DNA of 64,000 nt from Myrmaecium sp. VS I D KN 1 (GCA_019775845.1 JADQAV010000010.1:220871-284870); one strand, 5' to 3'. Counted from the stretch's first letter, positions 1-11,974 are shown. A program made the numbers and translations. Notes: a model not told the origin generated them from the letters alone.

Positions 1-653
1 GCGCGCTCGAAGCAATATTGGTAGCCTGACCGAACTTGTCGCAGCGGGAGAAGGCGAGCGTGTTCGTGATGGTCAAGACCAGGGCGATCACTGCACGGTA
101 ACAGAGCGGGTTAGCAAAAGCAATGAACGTCTCGACCTCGCATAAAGAGCCCATGTACACGTACCAACAAGAGTCAACCAGATGAACTCGAACCGGATGA
201 TGGCGACGAGCGCCAGCGCGACCCACATCACGGGCTGCGAGTACAGCGCCAGCCAGAAGAAGCGCTTGTCCGTCGGGTTGATCGTGCGCGTCTCCGGGTC
301 GGCCGACTCGAACACCCAGCGGGACTCGCCCGAGCCGGCGTCGACCTCGTTCCACCAGCGCAGCCCGACCAGGCGGCGCCCGGCGATGTTCTTGAGGTAG
401 TAGAAGTCGGCCGCGAGCAGGAGGATCGTGATGATGAAGATCATGACGAAGTTGTCGGTGAAGAGGAGCCCGAAGAGGTAGACGAGGAGGCTGGCTGAGG
501 TCGGAGGGGTCAGTTGTTGTCCGCGATGTAGGATAGGTGGTCCTCGGGCTGAGATGCGCAGAGCATACCTAGTCTGAAGGAGAGAAAGAAGATGAGGGTG
601 ATTGGATGGCTACTGAGCCTCCAGCTCAGCGCGCCGGGTTGGGGTTGTTCCAT
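1..653 (-). CDS. tvp23: Golgi membrane protein Tvp23 (3' end cut by window edge)
   Basis: Exons on the minus strand are 569-653, 165-494 and 1-90; the gene runs off the left edge after about 168 codons (yeast Tvp23 has about 199). The introns have GTATGC..CAG and GTACGT..CAG ends, and the frame is continuous across both junctions. Exon 1 starts [17 protein letters not shown], as in fungal Tvp23/FAM18 proteins. Further family hallmarks are [24 protein letters not shown] and the C-terminal [11 protein letters not shown]. Four hydrophobic segments are visible, fitting a small multi-pass protein of late Golgi vesicles with a role in vesicle traffic. It is divergent to the lyase-like gene that starts at 975. 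Family assignment is firm; the missing part is simply outside the window. Confidence 0.92.
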
Positions 654-974
654 TTGGGCGGTGTGATGTCTTGATCTCTCGTAGCCTTCCCTTCCAAACG
701 ACACGCTGGAGACCGCGCAATGCCCGCCGCCGCGTCAGAAGGGGATCGGAGTGCAGGTTGTTCCTTCCCGCTTATCGGTCGCTTGGACGGGAGTTCGGAA
801 AGTTGCCGATCAGGCTGATGGGAATGTGGGGTAAGCTCCGCCGAGCTCCAGGAACATTGAGCCTCGGGAAAGCCAGAAATTATCTCAGTGAATTGCACGT
901 AAACCTCCAGTGAAAAACATCTACTCTGAGTATCCTAAGCTGGGAAGGATACATACTCTAGAATATCCCATGAA
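654..974. promoter_or_regulatory. Shared divergent promoter region, tvp23 / CitE-like gene
   Basis: About 320 bp lie between two divergent start codons, so both promoters must sit here or overlap. I see no convincing TATA element and no additional coding sequence. An ATG at 970 is out of frame with the chosen start at 975. Confidence 0.5.
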
Positions 975-2147
975 ATGGCCGAACAAATCATTCGCCGAGC
1001 ACTATTATATGGCAAGCCGCTTCCCCACCATCTTCCCCATACTGTATTGCACAGCCTGCTAACCAGCCTACTCCACCATCAGTCCCCAGCTCCTCCAAGA
1101 AGATGCTGGACAAGTCGCGCGGCCTCACCGTCGACACTGTCATCTACGATCTTGAAGACTCCGTCACGCCCGGCCGCAAGCAGGAGGCTCGATCGCAGCT
1201 GCGAGACTTCCTCGACCAGCCGCGTGCAGAGCACATCCGCGAGCAAGCCGTCCGGATCAACAGCGTAGAGAGCGGCCTCGCGCTGGACGACCTTACGGAA
1301 GTGGTGAGTTTGATTCTGGCATGCACCGTTGCTCCTGTCCGTCCCAGAGCACAGGAAGTATCAAGAATCCTGACTCTAAAACACCTCACCTCCCAAACAG
1401 CTCAAAGCCCCTCACCTCGACGCCATCGTAGTCCCCAAAGTCACTTCCCCCTCAGACCTCCACTTCATCACCGACGTTCTCCGCCACAAGCTTCCTCACC
1501 GGCACCCAACAACAACAACCCCCTCATCCCAACATACCCATGGAAACCCCTCCAATCCACCGCCCATCCGCCTCCTCGCTCTCATCGAATCCGCCCGCGC
1601 CGTGCTCAACCTCCCCCACCTCTGCGCCAGCACCCCCTACCTCTCCGGCCTCATCTTCGCCGCCGAAGACTTCGCCCGGGACCTGTCGCTCACCCGCACG
1701 CCATCGCTACGGGAGTTCCTCTACGCCCGCTCCGCCGTCGTCACCGCCGCGCGCGCCTTCTGCCTGCCCTCCACCATCGACCTCGTCTGCACCGCCTACC
1801 GGGGCGAGGCCGGCACCGCCGCCGCCGCCGCCGCCGCCGCCCTGGCGCGCGAGTGCGCCGACGGCCGCCAGCTCGGCTTCAATGGCAAGCAGGTCATTCA
1901 CCCGGCTCAGGTGGAGACGGTTCAGCGGGCTTTCGGCCCCGTGGAGGAGGATGTTGTTTGGGCTGTTCGCGTCCTCGTTGCTGATGACAAGGCTGCCGCT
2001 CGCGGCCGTGGCGCTTGGACCTTGGATGGTAAGATGATCGATGCGCCTGTGGTTGGCTGGGCGAGGGCGACGCTGGAGAGGGCCGGCCTGTGCGGGTGGG
2101 ATGTGCAGGCGCTGCGGAGGGAGTGGGCGGCGCAAGAGCCGGAGTAG
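975..2147 (+). CDS. CitE/HpcH-type lyase (CLYBL-like)
   Basis: Exons are 975-1011, 1083-1303 and 1401-2147, giving 334 residues. Intron 1 is of the GC-AG class (donor GCAAGC at 1012, branch CTAAC, acceptor CAG at 1080-1082); splicing it yields RRALLYVPSSSKKMLDKS, the exact family N-terminus. Intron 2 is GTGAGT..CAG. Hallmarks are DTVIYDLEDSV (acidic metal/CoA site), AIVVPKV, LLALIESARAVL (catalytic-site Glu), LIFAAEDFARDL and GFNGKQVIHPAQV. The family cleaves or condenses acyl-CoA thioesters (citramalyl-CoA, malyl-CoA, citryl-CoA beta subunit). Human CLYBL is a mitochondrial citramalyl-CoA lyase, but no long targeting peptide is visible here. A run of about nine alanines (GCC repeat, near 1818-1842) sits in the C-terminal third. 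Exact substrate is unknown. Confidence 0.88.
1012..1082 (+). other. GC-AG intron in the CitE-like gene
   Basis: The donor reads ATG|GCAAGC rather than GT. A CTAAC branch sequence lies near 1059-1063 and the acceptor is CATCAG. Removing these 71 bases joins TAT-G to TC-CCC in the right frame and restores the conserved LLYVP motif; no GT donor nearby does this. Confidence 0.8.
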
Positions 2148-5100
2148 TCAGTGAGGTACCTTAGAGGCTGGAGGGAGGAGGTAGGGGTCCGCGATTCCCG
2201 ACAGAGGACACGCTGCCGTTTTGGGGCGTGTCTACCTTACTGTACCTGCCCGGTCCGGGAATGCCCAGTCCCTCCTTGAAGAAGGGTACATTACCTACTA
2301 CCTATCTCGCCATCTCGCTCCCGCAGTGCCCCATTAGGTACACACCGTTCGGCATCTAGGAAAAGCCGAAGGTATCCTGTATACAGAAAAGGGAAGAAGA
2401 AAGAAACCAGGCAAAGACAGACGCCATGACGAGCCTACGAACAGCTACCACGCTGCCACGAGAAGCCCGCCTTGGCCGTCGTTTGTTCTCTGCAGGCTCA
2501 CGATCACCCGAACTCCGCATAACGGATCTCACCACCAATACCCCAGGTTGATTCTGTTACGTCATATCCTGGTGGTACGACGGAGCCTAAAGGACATCGT
2601 TGGAGACACGGAAAAGGGAAAGGGTAAAAGCCTGAAGAAGGATATGGCAAAAGACAATATCATGAAAACCTAATGGCATTGGAAAAAGAAGAGCTTAGGA
2701 GGCAAACAATTTAGGTACCTTACCAACCTACCCTAACCACCTTAAACTCGGGGAGGAAAAGAGGCAACTCTTACCTTTAGCTATGAACGTGGCCTTCACC
2801 TCTCTACCACTACCCGACATTGGGTAGGTACTCATGATGCCTACGATGCTTGGGATGCGAGGGTGGAGATGAGGAAGGGCCATCAAGCAGCTGGACTGCT
2901 ATAATAAGGTGATTTTGTTAGAAAGGCAAGGCAAGGCAAGGCACCTAGGTACCTCCCGTGACCTTACTAGTACGAAGAAGAGTCGGGGTATGAGGTACCT
3001 CATATACCGGTAGGGCAGTTGTCGGGTACTGTAGGTACCCCGTACCCGTCGGTACCTTACTCCAGGGTTTTCCCCGGATTTTCACAACTCTTCCCCCGTC
3101 TCCACCCGTCGCTAGCCGTGCATGCATACATACCTTGCACTTCAGTACGATGATGGACGGAAGGTTAAACCGACTTACCCGAGGCAATGCTATTGAGAAA
3201 GAGTTGCTTTTCTATTGTTGTATGTTTAGGTATCGTTTTTTGTGGAGAGGAGGGGATGCCGAGGGTACCCGAGGCTGTCATAGAAGAAGGAAGCAGGTTG
3301 AGCAGCGCAGCGCAGCGCGCCGTGAGGATCATGCGTAGATTTTGCGGTTAGGACTGGGGAAAAGGGATTATATGGGGTAGGAAGGAACGGTCCGCTGTCT
3401 TGGTCGTTGTTAGGTGATTAGTGGGATGGATATGGTCAGAGGCCCGTCATTCAATCACTCTGTTCATGAGTAGCCTGAGCTCCCAACACCACACCCTTCT
3501 TCGCGCACTGCATTCGTTTTCGTTTGCACCATCCGGAGACAGGATTCGCAAGCTGGTGGTGCAACGACAACGACGAGGTCGACAATCAATGAGCACGATG
3601 AACCCCGCTCGCACGACGTCGTCTTCGTCATCACCGCGGAGAAGCGACAGGCGAAGCACCTCGTGGAACAACGGGAGGTTAAGGTAGGCGACTACCACCA
3701 CCATCACCACCAGCAGCCCAACTCGCACTTCCGAAGCATGCATTACGCTCGCGATCGCGAGACCTAAAGGCGTGAGGAGAAGAGAGGGGTTGAGAGTTTT
3801 TCGGGGGTAATAGAAACTGGGGAAGACCCCCAGGGAATTTCGATCATGTAATAGGAATGGCGAGAGAGGAGGAGGAGGTTTCCCCAGTCGTGCGCGGTGG
3901 AAGCCATGTTCCCCCGGAAAATGAGGGGAGAGGGTTTATACGCCGGACCTGGGCCGTTTGGACGGTGTCCGCATGATCATCTTTCTTTCTTTCTTTCCCT
4001 TCGTAGCCGGAATCATGGAAGGAGGAATGGTGATGCATCATACCTTCCTACCTGCCTACCTACGTATCCACAACGGTTACTGGCANNNNNNNNNNNNCCC
4101 CCCCCCCCCCCCCCCCCCCCCCGGTCGAGGCGAGGTTGAAATCGCGGGACGGTGGTTGGGCGGCCGGTTCGTCGCCAGTCCGGCAGCGTCGGGTCGCTGA
4201 CCAATGCGAACCTGAGCACCGTGAGAAGCGAAAGAGGCTTTGTTTGGAAGCGAACGTGGAAGCGGTGCGTGAAAGGGTGCAAGGTCCAGCCCTGGGCAGG
4301 TCCGGCTCCGGCACCCGCGCACGGGTACCTTTTTCTCCTCGGTCCGGAGTACAGTAGATACTGTAGGTATGTAATTGAATGGACTGCAGTGGATACTTAT
4401 ATAGGTATCTGTATTGTAGGGTAGACCATTGCATTGACTTCCAATTGATGCCTTGATGCTGCGGAAGGTAGATACTTTCTGGTCTGCATGCGCAATGTCG
4501 GTGTGGATGTTCCAAGGACTTCACGAGCCGGAGCGCAAGACCAGCAGGCTGAAGAGAGAGCAAGAGAGAGGTGCAAGTTGCAAGGCACGGTCCGCGGTCC
4601 ACCTCAAGTGGTCCTGGTCAGGTGGCAGGGGAGGAGGGAAGAGATGGTAGGTGCCAAGCGGCCCTTGGCGTCATCTCCACTCCAAACTCGAAGAAACTAT
4701 GACCGTACAAAACTGCCCTCGAGCGCACCAAAGACCACCACGCGCGACCCGCTGGCGACGGCCAATTCGCAATCCTCAAATCTCCCCCCGCCCCGTCCAA
4801 GCGGTCGCAATCGCCGGCCGCCTGACTGACATGACCGTCGCTCTCCTCTCCCCTCCGGGTCCGCCGTCCAATCGGCCCTGGAGTCGCAACCTCGCCCGCC
4901 GCCCATTGGCTTCGTTCTGCCAACCGTGACTAACACCTTTCCTCACGCCCTCGTCTCAACGGCCGACCCTTCCGCCCTCCCAGCATCACCACGCATCAGC
5001 CGCTCTTCTCTTCGCAGCGAAAGGCAGCGAAAGGCAAAATGGCGGATCCGCTCGAAGGAGCGAAGAGCGACAGCCATTTTCCGGGGTAGCTTTGTCAGGG

Positions 5101-5379
5101 TGGGAAGGCGTGTGGATCCCGTGCATCGGACCCTTTCTTTAGATTTTACTCATCCGTTAAATACATCACCCCGACTTGACTCCCTCACTTTTCTTTCACT
5201 TCCGTCCTTTGCCTCTCCCCTCCGACCCTTCCCACTTCCCCCAACCACCCAGTGACCATAACAACACCTGTCCTCGACTTCCACCGTCTCTTTATTCCAG
5301 CATACAAAGAGACCACCACCCACCCATCAACCCGACCTTATTCCGGACAGCCTTTCCCTCGTTTGCCCCCGAGCATCAA
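2148..5379. other. Intergenic, 3.2 kb, with GGTACC cluster and C-tract gap
   Basis: No reading frame here resembles a gene. The 2150-3270 part contains seven GGTACC palindromes. Other contents are the N-run/C-tract at 4086-4122 and, from about 4650 on, GC-rich sequence leading into a pyrimidine-rich leader (about 5150-5379) of the F-box gene. Short open frames differ in all six frames and look like chance. Confidence 0.6.
4086..4122. repeat. N-run followed by poly-C tract
   Basis: Twelve N (4086-4097) are followed directly by about 25 C (4098-4122). This looks like an assembly break or masked low-quality stretch at a C homopolymer; the true length of the tract is unknown. Confidence 0.85.
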
Positions 5380-6902
5380 ATGAACCAAAGGAGCCTCAAC
5401 GACCTCCCCTTCGAAATCCTCTCGCAGATCCTCGAGGAGACGGCCAGGATCAATGAGCGTGAAGGCGTCACGTTCACCTTCGGCCTTTCCCAGGCGCCGC
5501 AGCCGCTCCAGCGCATCCCGCTGCAGAAGTATGTGCGCGGACCGGTGTGCCCGGACATGCTGAGGTGGGATGCCACCAAGGTCATCCGCACCATCTGCCG
5601 GAAGTGGCACAGCTGGGCCCTCCAGTACGCCATGCGGGACGTGTACATTCGGAGATGGCGGGGATCGGAGCGATGGGCGGAGTTGTCCTACAAGCGCGGT
5701 ATGTCCCCTCACCGATCCCGGAAAATAGCGCACCGTCTTATCTGACCGGTCTCGCAGAGAACTATCCCATCTATGAGCTGATCGACCGGCCGTCCGGTGC
5801 GGCGGTCTATCGCGACCCGTACTGCTCATTGCGGAACACGGTCACGCTTCTGGACCACTATCCCGATGTCGCCGCCAACATCCGGCGGTTCTGGTTCAAC
5901 GGTTTCTACACCACCGATACTGACAACCAGATTTTCGACGCTCTCAAGAACTGCGTTAACCTGACCGCACTCAGCGCTCCATGGACCACTGTGCGTCACA
6001 TCTCCGCCGAACGCTGGCGAAAGCTGCTGTCCGGCGAACATGGCCAGCCCCTTCAGTCCCTGGAACTCCTTTCGGTTGACCTCACGGCCAAGCAAACCGA
6101 CGACCAGGTGAACCGGATTGATCTGAAGGCTTTCGAGTCGCCCATCGTCGACTTCAGCCATTTGAAGAAGCTGAAGATCTTTGGGGACACCAGCTTCATG
6201 CCGATCAACGACAACGATCTCTACGCTATCGCTCGTACGGCTACCCGGCTGGAGGAGTTCCACCTTACTTGCCTCTCCACGATCTCCATTGACGGTGTCA
6301 TGGCGATCGTGTCTGCCTCGAAGAAGACTCTCCGCGTCCTGGAGCATTCTCCCCGCTCCAACGATGGCTTCTTCCACCCCCATCCCGGCTCTCCTTCCTC
6401 CAACGTCCACCTTTGCGAACTTCTTACCGACTGCCCGCGGCTCGAGACGGTTTCTCTCTCCATGCCTTCCATGTGCACTGCGCTGTTCAGCAACAAGGAC
6501 GTTCGCTGGCACGGTGATTTCCAAGTCCGCGCCCTGCACCTCTGCGGTCACGAGCATGGCCACTCCACCCAGGCCGCCCAGGACGACCTGAAGCAGCTTC
6601 TCTCCACCGCTCGCGGTCTCATCCAGCACCGCAACAGTGGTACGCTCCCTCAGGATCTCTACATCGAGCTCTTCTTCGCCGGGTACATCTTCGAACCCAA
6701 CTGTAGCCTCGTGCATGGAGACATGCAACTCGCCGAGGTCGTCAGCGGGGGCCAATGGCCTGGAATCAAGCAGCAAAGCCGCAAGGGCCCTTACGGCAGC
6801 TCTGGATACTATGGCAAGGACGACGAGAGCGAGTTCGAAGCGGTGCACGAAGACGAGTTCTTCGTCGGCGCTAGAAGGAACTGGGTCTCCATCCGCTCTT
6901 AG
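5380..6902 (+). CDS. F-box / leucine-rich-repeat-like protein
   Basis: Exons are 5380-5698 and 5758-6902 (487 residues); the 59-nt intron has GTATGT, a CTGAC branch and CAG. The N-terminus carries an F-box-like motif, LNDLPFEILSQILEE (about residues 5-20), followed by an Arg/Trp-rich helix (VIRTICRKWHSWALQ) as in F-box proteins of fungi. The middle has irregular leucine-rich segments (LKNCVNLTALSAPW, FSHLKKLKIFGD, LCELLTDCPRLETVSL) separated by about 25-30 residues. F-box proteins bind Skp1 and bring substrates to SCF ubiquitin ligases; the substrate here cannot be guessed. The first ATG of the long ORF lies further upstream (5176), but residues before MNQRSL look like translated leader. It could also be an F-box-like protein with no SCF role. 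Confidence 0.72.
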
Positions 6903-7935
6903 ATGAGGAGCGGGTGTTATCACGACCTTTTTTTGCTTCTCTTTCCTAATCCATCTTCTCCCACGATTTTCCTCTGAAACACGAGGCTCTGAAATACGAG
7001 AATCCGGGAGAAGCAGGAGAGAGAGCTACGAAACGACGAAAACATTACAAACGCATACACGCATCATATCATCATATCACGACTACAAGAACAGCAGAAC
7101 GTAAAAAGTGGCTTTTCTGCAGCGGATATACCCGGATACGTCATTTTTCTTTCATCTTTCACGGCCCTTCCATCGCTTTTCTCATGCACTTGTTCGGCGG
7201 GGGGATCCCATATGGCATTCAGCGACCCCTCGCTTTCCATCGGTTTCCCATTCATCAAGCAAGGCGTTTTTGACTCATCTCTCTACTTTTCCTCTTTGTC
7301 ACCTAAGGGCTTTTCTCTCTTCGGTTCGGGATATCATGATGGGAGGAAGGAATGGAAAGGCAAGGAAGCCCGGAAGCCCGCTTTCATTTTGCTCATTCAT
7401 ACTTTGATTTGACGAAGGCTTTTCCTTAAATCCTCTCCAGCGGCGCATCTTCCTTGCAGTATAGTCTCATTATCTCTCCTGGGCCGCTTTTCTCTCAAAC
7501 ACCTCATGATATGGTTTCCCTTTACTCTTTTTTCTACTCTTCTCTTCTTCTCTTCTTCTCCTTCCTTCGCGTGTTCTTAAATCAATACCTATTACATATC
7601 AATGAAAAGAAACAGGCTCGCATGGTTTGAGTCTCGCGAAATTTTACAATTCGACCGCCCATTCGCCTTCGATGACTCCCTCACACTGTCACTCTATGTT
7701 TATTTTTCCCTTCTTTTCCTCGAAATTGCTACACACACAAACACCCACCCTTCCAGCCGCGTGGGACTTCTGAGCAGGCCAGACCACAATTGAGAAAGCG
7801 AAAAAAGAGGAGAAGAAAAAAAAGGCTCTTCCGTATCCTCCCGTAGCTCTCCTCTCCCATCCACCACAAAACTAGTAGGCACGGGCGGCTGAGAGGGCGG
7901 GTAATCGGAATTCTCGTCTTTCTTCCTCCGACGGT

Positions 7936-7965
7936 GCGATGCGATGCGATGCGATGCGATGCGAT
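7936..7965. repeat. (GCGAT)6 pentanucleotide microsatellite
   Basis: Six perfect tandem copies of GCGAT are followed by a degenerate GCAGAT pair. It lies outside any supported gene. Confidence 0.9.
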
Positions 7966-8505
7966 GCAGATGCAGATGGCGGAAGCCATACCCGATCCCG
8001 CCACCCTTCCCCTTCCCCTTCCCCTTCCATCCGCGCCGACACCGGCACCTCAGGTTTTGGCCAGGCAACGTGAAGTACCTACATCTCCGTTCCATCTCCG
8101 CTTTTCTTTCTGTCTCCGCTCTCTCTCTATTTCAGTTTTCCCCCCACCACCACCACCACCACCGGGCACCGCCGAAGAGTTCCGGCGCAAGCGCGCGCGC
8201 CCACCCGGGGATTCACGGGATTTTTCGGGTTTCTCGTGTTTACGCGCGAAGCGTCCCGTCTTGTCTTCGGGGTGTTGATCGTATGGGTTTTTCGGGGATA
8301 TGCTCCTTATGGTAGGGCCGTCATCCGGTTACATGTGCACGCATGCACTCAGCCACTACCGATCGATCGATCTACAGCAAAGGGAGGGGGTGGGAAGAAG
8401 GCAGAGGGGAAGGGGGGGGAAACGCGGATCTCCAATGCGCTCCTTCCTTCGTTGGATTTTGATTTTCGGTGATCCTTCTGATTTATTTGATAGATGATCT
8501 GATAA

Positions 8506-8527
8506 ATTGATTGATTGATTGATTGAT
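8506..8527. repeat. (TGAT)n microsatellite
   Basis: About five tandem TGAT units lie within AT-richer intergenic sequence. Confidence 0.8.
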
Positions 8528-10915
8528 CGTATCATGTCTATGGGAGATAAGATAGAAAAAGAGATCGGCGTTCTCGCCGTCGGCGAGCACATGCTGTGGA
8601 GTTGTGAGGTGGCAGCCCCGCCGTAAGGAGGAGGATGAGGAAAGTGGGGCGGGGGCGGGGAGAGGATGAAGGAAAGCATGTATGACCTACATATGTTTGT
8701 TTGTACTACCTTCACCACCTACTGCTGCGGGATGATGACATCTCTTTCTCCTTTTTCTTCTCTTGTAGGACATCGAGAGGGTGTGATGAAGAAGAATGAG
8801 GAGGAGGAGGGGGGAATGGAGAGCTTCACTTCAACTATCTATGCGTCCCATCAACGTTGGATTTGACCGACAATTTCTGAGGCCACCCTGATATGAAGAT
8901 ACTATTCTTCTCCAACTCCCTGGTTATCTCCCCCTCCCCTCCCTGCCCAACAGCCGGATATCTTGTCTCCTTCGGCTTGTTCATGACCCCAACCGCGCTC
9001 TCCGATTTCCTCCCTCACAGTACTCCTTCGATGCCACGCCCCCTTCTTAACGCGTGCGATGACGATGGCTTTCGAGAAGAAGAAAAAAAAAACGTCTTTA
9101 TTTGTATTCCGCATAACGTGACATCCAGTGTCACTCATTTCGGCTTGTTTGATCGAAATTCGTCCTTTCCTTCGGTTCTTTTCCAGTTCCTTGCTTATAA
9201 TTCTCCATCGTCACGGAGGCCTTGTCGGGTCTCCTTCAGGCAAACCAAGAGAAACACGTTTTCTTGTATTTCAGCCAGAGGTTGAATGAGTTCAGAAGTC
9301 CCATGGGCCAGGTATCAGCTTGTATTCTTTCTTTTTTCTCTTATCGTCATATCTTCGCTTCGATTCCCTCCAAAAATCTGCGTCCGTCTGGCATATGTTG
9401 CCTCTCAGAGCTCTCTCCGCTCCTGTCTTCCGCTTCTTTATTCAACCTACGATTCATCTCTCCTAGTCGGAAGCGATAGGGAGCACAGTCCCCCTACTCG
9501 TCATCTCCCGTTCGATACCATGCAGGCGGCAAGCAGATCGTTGCGGTCTAAATCTGCCATCGAATTTGGGCCGGCACACATGACGATGCGCATCGTGACC
9601 CCCTTTCCGTGAACATACCTTGGGGGGGAAGTGACCAACAAAGTTCAGCGGCTGCAGAGAAGCAGTGTTGTACAAACCTCGCGTTCACCGACTTTCTGAG
9701 GCTGGGATTTCTGTGGAGAGAAGGTGGAGGAGGCTCCCTCTAGCGATCTCAGGCTTCTTTGACGGGTTCATCCGCTCGGATGAAGATGTCGATACGTGTA
9801 CAGTGGCTCGTGGGCCATTTCTTCTCTGCTCTCTCTTGTTAACTAGGAGTTACCGAACGTGCAATGTATGTAAGGCATCCTGCAGGCAGCCGGGAGCAGT
9901 AGTTGAAAGGCCAGTAGAGACCAAGAAAGCCACTAGAGGCTTTCTCACCGGTGAGAGAAGGCGATGTAGCCATCAGGCATGGCTGTCCAGGCGTTTGTCC
10001 GGTCGCCTCGTCAATCTGGTGCTCCAACGAACGTAGAGCTTCTCCTCCAGTAACTGAACGTTACCCCCGCGGGCGATTCCCAACGTGTTCGCTTACCCTT
10101 CTCATGGAGGGGTGGGGAGAGCATGTGACGTCGTGCTCATTCGCTTGGAAAGTTGGTACGTTCCTCATCCTGTGCCACAGAGCTTAGCTCCCCGCCCTCC
10201 TTTAGGCGTGGGTGTGCGTCAGCGAGCTCCGCGGGTCTAAAGTCGGCGTTTGCTCGTGGCCTCTCGCCTCGTCCCCCTTGAGCTCTTACTTGCTAAGAAG
10301 CGGCCATGTTCACCTAGGGCAAGGCTGACGGACCATGCCGCAACGCTTCGGCGCTGGAATGTGAGGGTGAGATGAGCTGGCTGGTCGTTTGCTGACCGCT
10401 GGATAGGGCTTAAGGTGTATGATTAGCCAGATGAGTCGTCGATCCAATTTGACAGCATACTGACCGTCGAACAGTTGGTCCCGGGAAAGATAGCAATCGG
10501 ATGCGACTGATCTTCACATAGGCCAGCGTGCTGATCGTGAAGTCAACCGAGCGTGTTCCAAGGTGCGGATGGAATCATCCCAACTCGCTCACGTTCAGGC
10601 AACCAAGGAACGTCTTTCAAAGGAGGTCTCCTCCTTCGAATTGGCATGGTGTTGGCAGGAGGCTGAGTATGTAGGAGTATTCCAGGTTCAGCCTTTCCGG
10701 CTGGCCGGGGACGTGGTCGGTGAACTCGTCGAGTGCTGGATGTGTGGATGTTGATACTTAAGGTACGTCAGGCCTTCGCAGCTTCCAATCTAAGTGTCTT
10801 TACCGAAGCGACCCGTGTCTTCGCAAACCTCCAGGCCGCTGCCGAAGAAAGGAATCTCGCTATTTCGCTTTTCGCAATTCGAAGTCTGCCCATTTTTCCA
10901 TTTTCTTCGATCGTC

Positions 10916-11974
10916 ATGGTCTCGTTCCCTCAGGCTCCGGCGATTGGTCCAGTCCCAGATCCGAGACATGAGCTTCCGTTCCACAGGGGACGTCCAACCA
11001 CGCCTCAGCCTCAAAAGGGGCCGATGCATCCTGATCTTGACGGTTATCCTACGATGGCTCGGTGCATGTCCATCATCGAAGAAACGGCCATCTTTCGTAA
11101 ATTTGGGTACCTGGGTAGTCGTTGCGCCCTGGCTTTGCAATGTGAGCTGGATGACATCGAACGCCGACTTCGGGACCTTGAAAAGGATCTGGAAAACAGA
11201 GGTGACCACGGACGACTGTACGCGAAAGATGCGTGCTATCTACATGATCCTGCGAATCCGCCAGAGGTCAAAACTCTACTGGAAGAAGGCTTGGAGAAGC
11301 TGGAGAGATACTGTATGTGAACTTCGGCTTCCTTCGAAGTGTCTGAAAGCTGATACCTCTTTTTTTCTCGCCAGATCGATTTCTCCGGTATAGACGTGAC
11401 ATCATAAGGTTGCCCAGACCACACCGAAGTGACGAGGAAACCATCTCCTCCAAATCGCAAGGCTTGCTAGGCAACGATGCCTATATATGGTCACGAGGAG
11501 GAGATGGTCTGACCGAAGATTTCTCCTGGGATCTCGCCTCCCTCAAAGGCAGAAGGGCGGCGGATCCCTTCTTTGAATGGGTTCGCAATACAGCCATCCA
11601 CTGGGTAGCACAGAGGATGCCGGCGAGATTCAAATCTCGTAACCCCTGGGTGGACGAGTACCTCGTGAACGAAGAGAGCCTTTTGCAGTTCACCCGCTAT
11701 GTCAGTTCAGTCATCATTTGCCTGTGGCCGGTCGCAAACATGGCAATCTTGCCAGTGGTGGACAACCGAGCCTGGCGCCTCTTCGTCGTGGCCATTCTCG
11801 ACCTCCTGTTTCTGCTGTTTCTTGCCTGTTTCCTGGATAGACACAAGAAGCATGGCAGTTCCGTCTTGTCACTTGCGTAAGAACTGGTACGAAGCATTCC
11901 ATCAGACGCCCGACTGACATCTTATGTATAGGATGGCATCTGTGCAGGTGGGTTTCCTGAACAACAAGCTTTGA
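10916..11974 (+). CDS. DUF6594 family membrane protein
   Basis: Exons are 10916-11312, 11375-11876 and 11932-11974 (313 residues). The introns are GTATGT..CAG and GTAAGA..TAG and both preserve frame. The layout matches fungal DUF6594 proteins: a DGYPTMARCM segment with IFRKFGYLGSRCALALQCEL (about residues 45-75), a charged helix DDIERRLRDLEKDLE, the LYAKDACYL motif, IIRLPRPHRSDEETI, and two adjacent hydrophobic segments near the C-terminus (YVSSVIICLWPVANMAILPV and LFVVAILDLLFLLFLACFL). The family's molecular role is not known; these genes are multicopy and variable in moulds and often sit in accessory DNA. The last exon encodes only MASVQVGFLNNKL after the split codon. An upstream in-frame ATG (10733) exists, but the sequence before 10916 does not look conserved. 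Confidence 0.78.

Larger units (their letters stand above)
6903..10915. other. Intergenic, 4.0 kb, simple repeats, no supported gene
   Basis: This contains the 3' region of the F-box gene and then long pyrimidine-rich and AT-richer stretches (7400-7700, 8900-9480). Simple repeats are a GCGAT pentanucleotide at 7936-7965, CTTCCC units near 8005-8030 and a TGAT tract at 8506-8527. Frames around 9660-10040 and 10560-10900 are open but show no family likeness; the latter merges into the leader of the DUF6594 gene. I support no coding gene here. Confidence 0.5.

Noticed and set aside
1103-1984. 293-codon frame reading through intron 2 of the CitE-like gene
   Set aside because: After 1303 it becomes Pro/Arg-rich nonsense, while splicing to 1401 restores the enzyme motifs.
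5826-6923. 365-codon minus-strand frame opposite the F-box gene
   Set aside because: Same antisense artefact; the plus strand has a coherent spliced gene with leucine-rich pattern.
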